Positions 44,601 through 56,600 of a DNA stretch of 64,000 nucleotides are shown here, one piece after another. A model generated the notes under the pieces. The model searched no databases. It was not told the origin of the DNA and saw only the letters and a list, made by a program, of their open reading frames with translations. Every line of letters begins with the position of its first letter. The first letter of the stretch is position 1. The position numbers and the translations under genes were made by a program. The stretch is from assembly GCA_964356315.1 (NCBI GenBank), contig CAYHHA010000003.1, forward strand, positions 19,279 through 83,278. The letters run 5' to 3'. The DNA is from CAYGFH01 sp964356315 (GTDB lineage: Bacteria; Patescibacteriota; Microgenomatia; UBA10105; UBA927).

Positions 44601-47600
44601 CCAATATTGTTCCCTTAGCTATCGGCAAACCACTTGGCACTGCCTGAAGTGTGATTTCTTGAAATAACTCCTGTGCTTTTTTGATCATTGTTGTTGCAAT
44701 ATCCTGCCCCTGATAGTCCGGATGCACGATCATCCTATCTGCTTCTGCCTTTTTTCCATTTGAATCTGTTGTATGGAGAGTCAAAAATCCGACTAATTCA
44801 TTGCTATCATTGCGTACTGTGATTACGTGGGTAGTTTTGTTGTACGCAGGATCGGCTTGATTCCAATTTTCCAACGGATTCGCATCAGCAATAGATTGTT
44901 TAAATGCTTTAATTTCGTCGATGAGTGATGAAATATTACTTTTCTTCGTTTCAACGACAGGATTTATGTTTGTGAGAGTATTTGTACCGGAGGAGCCCGT
45001 TGATGATACTTCATATTGTATCCATTGAGGCTGACCGCTTGTATCAAGCCCTGCAAAATATAGATATACTGGCTCAGCCAGTTCGGATGACTCAATTTTC
45101 ACGAGAGGTGTTTCCCCACCTGTTTTAGTTTGAATACTTGCACGCTCACGGTCAACATTAAATGAACCACCTGAAGGCGTGTTTGTAGCCTCAAATACTC
45201 CATTGGCTCTTTTGAAGTATGTGGCAGTATATGCGGTCACTCCTGAAAAAATACTGGTAAATTGATCTGATGTAACCAGTCCTTTGTCAACAAGTGTCGG
45301 ACCATTCTTTATCGTGATTTGTTGTGGGGTATTTTTTTGAACTGTTGCTAATTTCTTATTCAACTTCGTTACGGTTTTGTTGAAATCTACGATCTTTTTC
45401 ACAATGCTTGTAAATGGATGAACACCAGTCCACTCAGATTGAATAATTGAGGCAATCTGCCCGAACCATACTAATTCATCTGCAGCTGTTCTAGTTCTAA
45501 GTGTTCTTTGCAGTTCACGGGTAAAGAGTGTTAGGTATTTCTGTATCACTTTTCGAGCGTCGCCAACACTGGAATCTGCGGTAATTGTAGATAAGAGATC
45601 AAGTAACGCTTGATCTTTTGTGTTTGCCTTAAGAGCGTCGATTGCTCTGTTCATGTCCGCTAAATCCTTTGCATTTGCTAGCATATCCTTTGAATATGAA
45701 GTTATTTCTTTGGATGTATATCCAAGCTGTGTAAGAATTGCTTCGTATGAGGCTATAACTTGTGCTGTTTCGAAATTTGGATCAGCATATAAGCCTACAT
45801 ACAACTCTCTTAATGTCATAGGATCTATCGTTTCCTCTATTAAATCTGTAAGTGCTCCAGTAGCTTTTTGTGCGAGAGCAAGTGCCTCAGGATTTTCAGA
45901 GAGAAGTGTTTCGAGTTCTTGATATCTTGGTAAGAGATCTTGTACTGTTTGTTGCAACTCCTCTACTGTCGATATCGTTCCATATTGTTTGTTTAGCTGC
46001 TCAATCTCTTGATTGGTCTTTTCCAACACTGCTGCATCATATAGAGACTGTGCCTGATCTAATAATTTTGAATTTGCCAGAGAAATAGCACGAGGTGTAA
46101 CACCAACTTCTTTCCATTTTAGAAGCTCTGCTTTTTCTATGGTGCCGTCATACTCAGGATCATTTTCCCACGCGGCTGCAATATCTGTAGCATATGCTGT
46201 GACTGTGGAGGCAAACACTTCGCCCCGCAATTTGGTAAATGCAGCATTTGCTTCATCCACCTGACGCTGCATCTTAGCTGTATTTATATCTCTTTGAACG
46301 ATAGCTCCAATTAGGGCACTGGCATCCTTAAATCCTTCAAGGGTTATGTCTGGTTGTGCGAGAATTTGTGATACTTCACCAAGCGCTTCGGTTACGCGAG
46401 TTTTTGCCTCATTTTGTTTTGTTGGCACCAGTGGCTTTAACAATCCCTGCAATTTTCTTAAGCCTTCTTTGAGTCCATTTGGAGCTATACCAATCAGACG
46501 AGAAATTTCCTGTTCCAATGGTATTGCCCTATCTACCTTAAGATTATTATTTGCGATGGTCATTTGGACTAATTCATAAAGAGCAACGGAGATAACATTA
46601 TTGATGGTACTATCCGTATAGCTTGGCCCATCAAGCAGACCGTCATATTCTGGGAATATTTTGCGCAACTCTGTCAAGATTTCTTGTGCTTTCACAGTAG
46701 ATGCCACCGATTTTTGTGTTCCTGGAATAAACTGTATGACTTTTTTGCCTCCTGGTGCCACCGGTGCCTGTTGGATAACAGGAACAGCTACAGTCTCAGA
46801 GGATTTCGGAAGCTTTGATACTCTCATGACAGCTACAGACACATCATCCGGTGCTTTTGGTCCTCGAGATTCCACTATTGGCTTGATCAGATTAAATATA
46901 CTTCGTTCTATCTCAAGTGGGCTACTGCCTTTTCCTGCTTTGACCATGTGTTCTGCGTAGCTTTCTGTCTTGGTGCTATCTTTTGAGAAATATTTATGCA
47001 AACCGTCTGATGAGATTAGGATGGTGTCACCTTCCGTGACCGCAAATGAGGTAATTTTTGCTCCCCAGAATGCGTCGCGGCCGAGCATGTTTGGAATTAG
47101 ACCCATGGTACCCGTTGATTTCATCGCATACATATCCTGGTACGCTGATGAGCTTGGATAGTCAGGGCCATTTTGTTTTTGTGTCCAGGTATTTACTTCG
47201 TCCAGTTCATACACTTTTCCATCACGGCCAAACATAATATCTCCATCTCCTACCCGAATGGTAAACACATACCCGGCAGGATGGATAAACGCACCTGTGT
47301 ATGTGGATGCGCCATCCTCACCAAATTCATCCATCACTTTTCTGTTTATTTCAAATGCCTGTTGTTCCAGGAAGGACTGCACTTTGTTTAGCGGCAGTTT
47401 TTTTGCTTCTGCCTTTACCTCTTCCATCAGATCAGCTATATAACGGGCGCCCTCAGGGGAACGCGAGACATGCTTACTTGATACACCGTCAGCGGATCCT
47501 ATAGATGCCGGTTTTACTGCTATAGCGTCTTCTCCTGACTTTTTGGACTTTGGTTTGCTTACATGGACTGCAGCGATAACGCCATTTGGCCCGCCTTGTT

Positions 47601-50600
47601 CCATAGTTATGTTACCCTCCGACTGGTTATCTACTACATGTACTGTGCCATCGAGCTCTACAGAAAGAGTATATTTGTTATTGATTTCGACCAAATCAAG
47701 ACGATCTCCTCTTGCACTTATAACTGCTGTCCATGCCTGATTGTCGAGGCGAATGACAGTCCCATTCTGAAGAGGAATCCCACTTAATGGTTGTCCATCA
47801 AAGGTGCCAACTCTTCCACGAGAAGGCATATTATTGATCGTAAATACACCTGTCGCGGTTCTGACTATGTTAAAGGCCTTTCCTACAAATCCAGGATCAA
47901 GCACTTTTATATTTTGATCTGAATCAGAACCAAGTGACACTTTCCATTCTCCTGTAAACGGCTTTACATCTACAATTTCCATCCCGCCATTTGCAAACAG
48001 TTTATACATGCGTTCACTTGCGGGATCATAGACAGCCAATGTCCCTTCATACTCTCTGACAAAGTACGAAATGCCGTTATGAACGACTGTGGTGCCTTCC
48101 ACAATCGGATCGCTTGCCTGATCTTCCGCTAAAGGTTTTCCATCTACAATTGCATTATTATTTTTTGGCATCACTACGAACGCACCATCTCCCCGGCGTT
48201 CTATGACAAAGACTCTGGTTCCTACATTATCCTCAATTGTCGGCCAGCTTGTAACAATTTCATTGCGAGCCAGAATTTCTGCAAGATAGCCGTCTATTGC
48301 TTTAACGAATGCGGAATTGGCTTTTATCTGAGCAAATACAGATTTGATGTCTGCTTCAGAAATATTCAAACCCTTCAATCGGTCAGCAATTTCATCTGAC
48401 AGAACAGGATCTGACGAATTTTGGAAATCAGAAGAAAAATGATCACCTAAGATAGTCCGAATCTCGGTCAGCTTTTGTGCGTCAGTTAGTGCGCTATACT
48501 CTGCTACTTTCATCCCCCCATATTTTCTGGTCAGTAATACGTCGACAAGATTGGACACAATAACATCTGCTGCTTTTGCAGCATTTATATACCCCACCAA
48601 TTCCTGCCAGGTTTGAACGTTGTTTATATCCAGTGGCGCCGGTCGGGTGGCTAATTTTGCCTGAAGTCTGGAAAGAGCACTTATGAGTACCTGAGAATTT
48701 TTTATCACGCTAGCAAATGGATGAACATCGGTCCATCGGGATTGAATATATTCTGCGACTGATTGCAGTGCACTGAGCTTTTCATAATTTGGCTTAGTTC
48801 TACCAACTTCTGTATCTATAGCAGCTATCAATAATCTGACGAATGCTCGCGCTGCGCGCTGGGATGATATGAGGTTTTTCCCAAGTTCAGGAATTGCGCG
48901 GGCCAGTTCTGTGGCTTTTGTACTCCCAACAAAACTGATTAAATGTTGCCAGACACTTTTAGAATACGCATAGTCTGCTACCTGTTTTGCTTCTGCCAAA
49001 AGTGACTGTATGTTAGCCTGAATTGTTCTTATCGCAATACGTTGGGCGGCATATACATTGCGTATGCCATCCAACTCTGTTGTGACAATATAGTCAGGTT
49101 CTAGTACCAGCCTACCTGCTACATCTCGAACAGCAGTATCGTAGAGTGCATCAATTTTCTTTTGCAGCGCCTTTTCAAATTTGCTCAAATTTCCGGGAGT
49201 TAGAGCTGCAGAATCTTTCACTTTCGGAGGTAACTTTTTGAGTTTTGCAATCAGCTCGACGGCCTGTACAACCTCTGTTTCATTCACAGTCGCTGAGGTT
49301 AAAAGTGGTAACAGCGTTGCAATGTCACTTTTCGCCTTTTGCTCCGGTGTAGAGCTTGCGATAAAAGCAGTTCGAGCTTTTTCAGTCAAGATAGTTGTCT
49401 GGGCACCTACCCATGCCTCATAGATCGGCAAGTCAACGGTAGCTGGTTTTATCACTGCATCCCGAACTTTCGTTTCTATGATAGTGCGTGCACCCGCTTC
49501 TCCTGCACCAAATACCGCTATGCCAGCACTTACTATCGGAGCTGTATTTGGAGGAATATTGAGTTCAGCAAGTTGAGGTTTCAGCAACGCAAGTTCATCT
49601 CCTATATATGTCTTTGGATCCGCTGATGTATCAACACCTTTTAACAAAGTAAATTCAGATGTTAGTTTCAGTATACCTTCGGATTTGGCAAGTATATCCG
49701 TCTGCGACACTCCAGTTACGAGGCTTTCTATGAGAGATACCCGTTCGGAAACGACCTTTGTATGAAAGGCTGACCGTTTTTCTGCTATATCTTTTGCTTT
49801 GGCTTTGATGGCGTCTGTGGCTCTGGCGATTTCTGCAGATTTTACATTAGCCGTTGAGTACGTAAATCCACCCAGAAGTGTATTTATAGCCGTTTCCACA
49901 TTTCCGAGTGTCGTTAGGTTTTCATCGTAAGCGTTTTTGTTTACCAGCAACAGTGCAATTCGTTCTATTTCGCGATCTGATACTTTTTGTTTTGCATCAC
50001 GGGCAACGGCCACTCTCTCTTTTAGATCGGTATATGCGATGAGTGCTACATCTTCATCTTCTTGCAAATCCACGATTAAGACAGGAGGAATTGATAAACC
50101 AACGGCTTCCTTGTTTAGGGGGGTAATTTTAGTGATGAGATCATAATATCCTGCTGTTCTGATTTTTGCACCACCACCACCACCTCCACCAGCTCTTAAT
50201 CTCGCGGTAGATATCTCTGTGAGTGGGATAACGTATGTTTTACCTGCGCGATGGATAAAAACTCCATATCCAAGAGAAGTAATATTAGTGGGTACGGTAT
50301 GTGAAAAAGATAAATTGCGACCTAACGTCTCAGAACCCTCTACCGTAACATGGACTCTACCAGTTGCCTGTGCCACGTGTATAAAACCGTAGTTAATCGT
50401 GTCGGTCGGCAAAATAGTCACTTTCTCACGTACATCACCTTTTTCAACGGAGGGCGTTTCTCCACTGGAGGTATTACTGACTAACATCTGCACTTCATCT
50501 CCGACATTTAATTGCCCTGGAGTTGCAAGGGTTTGATTTACAGGAATTACTACCACAGGAGTTGTACCACCACCAATAGAGTTTATTTGCGCGGCCTTTT

Positions 50601-53600
50601 GTTTCACCCACGCTAGATACAGGGCGTTATATCGCTGGTCAACTATACCGAGCTTCCCTACGATCGCTGTCTCTACTCCTAGGCCTGCTACCGGTAAACC
50701 ACCAGCTGCAACCATTGTTTCCCAATCTTTTATTTGCGCTACGATATCTTTGGCAAAAGCATCTGCGCGATCTTGCAAAACAGATACCTCAATTGTTGGA
50801 GAAATACCGGTAGTAGTAGCCGTTTTCAATAAATCTAATATTGTTTTTATAGCTGTTGGATCGGCAAGTGTTGGAGCGGTTATACCAGCTTGGATAATAG
50901 CTGGCGTATTTGCTACTACAACTGCATCCATAGCAAGACGTAAGGCAAATAATCGCTTCGCAAGTGCAACAACGATCGCCATTTCATCGTTTACCGTTTG
51001 TGTTCGGAGTCCTGAATCAGTAATAGTCGAATTAGCAGCAACTATCTGAGCGCGTGCATCTGCAACAAACGTATTTGTGGAAACATCTATATCAGCCAGT
51101 CCGCCAACATTTTCAGCGATTACCACTGCCTTTTTATATTGTGGAATTTTCGAAACATCGCTCGTTCCAGCTATCGATTGATCAAACGCATCGGGTGAAA
51201 TAAATGCCCAGAATCCACCAGGAGTAAAAGAAATTCTTATAGCATCAAATATCCACAATGCCATATTTCCCAAAAATTCTGTGATCGCTAGAGGAAGCGG
51301 AACAAATTGTTTCCAAAGGAATGCGCCACCAGTGACACCCCGAGTCAGATAATACGATGGGTTAGCTCCGGGCGTTGCAGTAAGTAATTTTATAACCCAC
51401 GAAATAAATTTATTGGGCGTGGTTGGATTATGTATCCAAAGACCTCGTTGTAAATCATTAAGCTGTGACCACTGAGGTGGATCCTGAAACGGTGACAAGT
51501 ACGATAGCACTGTTTTCGCTTTGCTAGGAAGCCACGTGACCGCATCTAATTTTGTAGTTGTTACGACGCGAGCTGGAGCATTTGCCCAATAATCTATTTG
51601 TCGCAGCACATCCATCGCAGGAAGCCACCAATTTCCAGATACAATAGCAGATGCTCGAGTTCCGAGAAAAATTACAGTTTTAACGATAAAATGCACATTT
51701 TTCACAGTTGCGTTACCAACAGGTATACTGCGTCCGAAAGTTGGAAGTACGGTTTCATATGCCACAAGTGCGAATTGCTTCCACCCTGTCTCAGGCATTC
51801 GCTCTATATAGCGTCTCGATTCATTCATGACAGCTACTGCTACACCTCTGAATCCACCACCCAGCATGTACCATCCAGCTATTCGGTTTGCCCCCTGTAA
51901 TACTTGTGTCACTTTTGTTCCATTCGACTGTGATGCGTTGACATCAGAAGACACCCCAGAAGAGAGAACATATTTTATATACCCAGTCGGAGATTTCGAG
52001 GTAGTGCTTGGTGTCATGACATATCCAATAGACCCGAGAAGTAGTGAGATTCCTCCAAATACGGCAAATACTTTATTGATTGACCAGACTGCCTTTGTCG
52101 CAACCTCTGAGGACGCTACCGCTTCAGTTGCGGTTACCGTTGCGACAGCTCCCCCAGCTCCCGCGATCGCTCCGATTCCCGCTACAACTAATGCTCCGAC
52201 CGCCAGTGCGATTATTCCTGCTACCCATCTTGGCAGAGAAATATTTGAACTCACTGGAGCACTAAACCATGTGCCAACATCTTTGAGCGCAGGCACCACT
52301 GTATTCGTAAACCAGTTTGATTTCGCAGGCGCCTGTGCGGGAGTGATTGAACTCACAGTAAACTGTGCGCCTCGGGCGTTTAGATTTGAACTGAGCACTA
52401 TCCGAGTCCCATCAAAATCAACGACATCATCTTTTTTCAACTCAAACAAAGCCGTAGATGTAACATTTACAGGCCTGTTATTTATCAGTAAAGTTTCACT
52501 TCCCGATGCGGGGCCAACTTTTGCAACCATTCGGCCACCCACTTGTTCAACTAATACTTGAATTTTATCTGCTGGATCTCTTCCCGTAGTCAATCCATTT
52601 GTATTTGACATCCAGAATAGATCATTAGTCTTTACTAAGACATCTTTTGTCACAAAGCTAGACACTGTTACTTTCGTAATCACATTATGCATCCCTGCCC
52701 CTATGTCTTTTGCCTGATATGTTATTAGATTTCCTGCCACGTCGATGGTTATCGATGAGCCATCTGTGGCAATAGCGGTCACCTTCCCAGTTTGTTTTTG
52801 ACCATAGATAAATGAACTTGGTGTTACCGTAATAGTTTCTCCAATAACAATTGGAGCGCCATTTTTGTCTAAAATTGGAGCTACAGCTGGAATGACTGGA
52901 ACTGATACTGGAGCAACACGCACCATTTCATCATCAATATGCTTGGTAATACCATTTACGATAGCTTGTATTTTTGTTGGATCAGTTATTGTTTTTGTCG
53001 CTAATACCTTGGCAACTTCGGCCTCTAATGCCGTATGAGCAGCCGTGGCATCCTGCCCCGCCGTCTTGATAATCTCATAATTCATAGCAATATGCGCAAG
53101 CGCTGTCACATCAACACCTGGCGCTCCTTGTGCAACAAGTAAAGAAGAAAGCTCTGCTGCTACTATCGGCAAATATACTTTCACTGCCGAATTCATCCTT
53201 GTTTTTGAGTCATTCTTAGCCGTATCCGAGTCAGATTTTTCAATTGGCGTTTGATTTGGTGTCGTAATGTTAGTCAAACGACCCGCGACATCTTTATCGA
53301 CCGCTCCTTTTTGACCTGATAAATCCTCAACGGTAAAATCGATTGATGGAATAGGAATTGGCGTACCTATTAATGGAACGCCGTTAATTTTAAATCTCGC
53401 TTCCAGTTTCATAGTGGTCGTTACTCCATTTATCACAACAGGTATTTCATCTCCAATAGAGAACATCTTCTGTTTTTGTATGGTCGCTTGCGTTCTACTA
53501 TTTGCTAAATAATCCAAATTTAATGCAGTAATTGCAATCACCCGTTGAACTCTGTTTGCAGTCGCTTTGACACCATCTGCTATGGTTGCACTGCGCTTAG

Positions 53601-56600
53601 CAGATTCTATGGCTGGATGAGAAGCACGCGCAACAGGTGGTGTTCCTAAGCTTCCATCAATATCTGTGGTTGATCGAGGCGTTTCTCTGGATGTGGCGCC
53701 CAAGTCACGCATTTGAATCGGCTCACCTCGGAACACATCTTGATCAAACAATGCTTTTTTAGTCGCCGTTTCCATAGAACGGATAGAATTAACATATTGA
53801 TCCAGGCTCTTTACCTCATTAAGTGGCGTAAACTTTGCTCCTGGTTCTGGCGAATTAGTAAGCAATTCTTGTCCATAGGATATTCTCTCGCGGCTGACTC
53901 GCTCATAATATACTTGTTTCACTTCAGGCGGGAGTAGTTTGAAGAATTTGTTATTTGAAGGGATGAGTTCAATACCACGTAGAAATGAATGAACTCGATT
54001 GATGGTCGCTAGTATATCTGCCGCACCTTTTGTACTTCCTCCACCGAGGGAATAATTTAAATCCGTCACTTGCCTGGCGTCCGCCATAAGTTGTTCTATG
54101 AATATCTTTGTTGTTGCGTATTCGGTTGTATTAAATCCAGTGATTAACCGTCGTGCATTCATAGAATCCATAGCCTGATACATGGAGGCCAGTGTATCTC
54201 CGATCAAATTATCCGCCACTCGTTTGACTGCGGAGAGCTGACTGCGGGCAATAAGATCTGTTTCATTTTTATTTAGGAATTCCCGAAGCGTCGTCTGATT
54301 GGTGAAGGATGTGCCAATACCCACAATGTCCAATTCTGAATATCCGTCAAATCGTCCTCGATCACGACCTATTGCTTGGGAGAGCTCTGTCATTGTGGTG
54401 TCTTTTCCTGCGATAACCGTAAACTTTTCGCCAAATTTCGTCACTGAATCAACCCCCTTATGCATGCCGTACTCATAGACAGTGATAACTTTTTTACCTT
54501 TATTTGACCCACTGCGATACGTCTCGACTAATGCGTCTAGCTCTGCGAGGTCTTTTATTTCCGTTCTCGTGCCATCTTTGGCGATTCTATAATGCTTCAA
54601 ATTCGCATCGCGTACGATAATGTCCATTTCGGTGTGCTGTGACCGAATTCGACTTATAAGATCCAAGCTTGATCGTTCACCAGTTGCAATGACGACATGC
54701 TGAATATCTCCTCCTTTGATTTGAGTTGCGAAATCTCCATATGATGCCGATACAACTTTTGATATAGCATGTTGTGATGTGTATGTTTTACCGTCAAATA
54801 CACCACCAAATATAAATGTATCCTGACTGATTCCACCCACACCCATGTCGATGCCATAAATATTTTTAAACTGTTCCGCGACATATTTTGGCGTACCGGT
54901 AAAGCCGAATATTTCTGTGAAGTTTTTAAGGAAGGTGGCATAGTTTGTGGATGTGGCCGATGCAGTGATTGAGATGGCATTTACATCAACCGGCCCAAGC
55001 TTCGTGCCATTATGATACGTTGGTACTCCGTTATATACCTCTGTGCCGATCACTTCGAGGGCCAGTGCATCGTAGCCTTTACTCGGCGTGCGACCGGATA
55101 TTTGATTTTCCTCGGCAAGCACTATTCGCCCATCGCCATTCCTATAATGCACGCCATATTCTTTGGCAATAATATCTACGATTGATTCTGCTGCTGTTTT
55201 GCGTTCAAAAAAATCTGTCCGCATTTGTGTAAGCGCTTCTCTGGCAACTCCTGGGATTTCTGTTTTTTCTAATAATTCACCCAGCTTTGTTTGGTAGTCT
55301 TTACCTGTCTTACCCGCAAGCTCACGAGCTATATACTCTTGAACCTTTGCTTTTGATGCAGGGTCCGTCATTTTTTCTACTGATTGTTTTAATAATTGTT
55401 CATACAATTTGCTTTGCACGCCATCGTCAACAATCCTCCCCTGTTCTCCTGTGCGCGCTTCTGTTTTCAGTAGATTTCTTGCGCCATCCAAATCTCCACG
55501 TTTTATCAAATCTATAGCGTCTTTAATGAGAGATTCACCTTTTGTCACTTCATTGAATACCGATATTTGTGTTTTTCCACGTAAAGTTGAGCCTAAATTG
55601 GAGCGCTCACCATGGGACATCACATAATCTACTTCCAACCGAAGAGATAACTGAGCCTCATCAGCTAGAAGCACTCCACCCTTCATTTTTTCCATGATGG
55701 CATACCCCTCTACCCCCTTGATGGATTCGAAAATGACATCTTTAGTCGTGAGTATAATTCTGGCATCAGCAAGCTCTGATGCTGTGCGTGGGCGCTGACC
55801 CTCGAAAATTGCGACCTTTTCGCCAAACACTTTTGAAAGCACCGCTTCTGCTTCATGAAGTTGCTTTGGGGTCAACTCTGATAGTGACTTCCCTTGTGGC
55901 AAATCAACATAATTTTCGATAAACAATCTCAACTGTGCTTTATCACTTAAGACCGATGTCACCACTTTCCCTGTAACTTTTGCTTTCATGACAGCGATTT
56001 CAGGGATCAGCATAGTTGTTTTCCCGATGCCTGTGAGTGCTTCAAATAAAATACCCCGTTTCCCAACCTCGACTGTCATAGCTTTTAGAACGACGGAGGC
56101 TTGGTTTTTCAGCCCACCCTCAAATCCTCGAAGCGCGGATATCGACATATCACGCACTGGTACAAGCGTACCTCCTTCACCTGGAGTCAGAGTGATATAG
56201 GTTGATTCTCCTGCTTTTGTCGCTTTTTCAAATACCACTTTTTGTCCGTTAACTGTGAATTCATATTTCCCGTCCAGTTGGCTTTTGAGAAGTTCTGCGA
56301 CGTGTTTCCCAACACTTCGATCAGTGGCCGCTCGAATTGTGGGATCCAACCCGGTAACCGTTTCCGGCGTCGTAGCACCGAGTTTTTTGAACGATAATTC
56401 TGTTGGAACGTTTTTCCCTAGTATCGAATCAATCTTCGCATCGACACTCACAAAAGAAGATAACTTTCCTTCTTTATGTGTTTCGAGGCGCACTTCATAC
56501 TCAGCCATTTCCTTGTTCAACGTGTCGATGATACGGTCGGATAGTTTGAATTTATTTAGGGATGATCCATCAGAAACATGGAATCGAGTTTCGGTTTTTA

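Noticed and set aside
39854..45899. The 502-bp repeat as a mobile element
   Set aside because: It has no terminal inverted repeats, target duplications or transposase, and both copies encode part of the giant's own helical repeat family.
51827..52561. A 244-codon plus-strand open frame opposite gene B
   Set aside because: It lies fully opposite the giant frame, has low-complexity Ala/Thr/Pro composition mirroring Gly/Val/Ala codons on the other strand, and has no recognisable domain.
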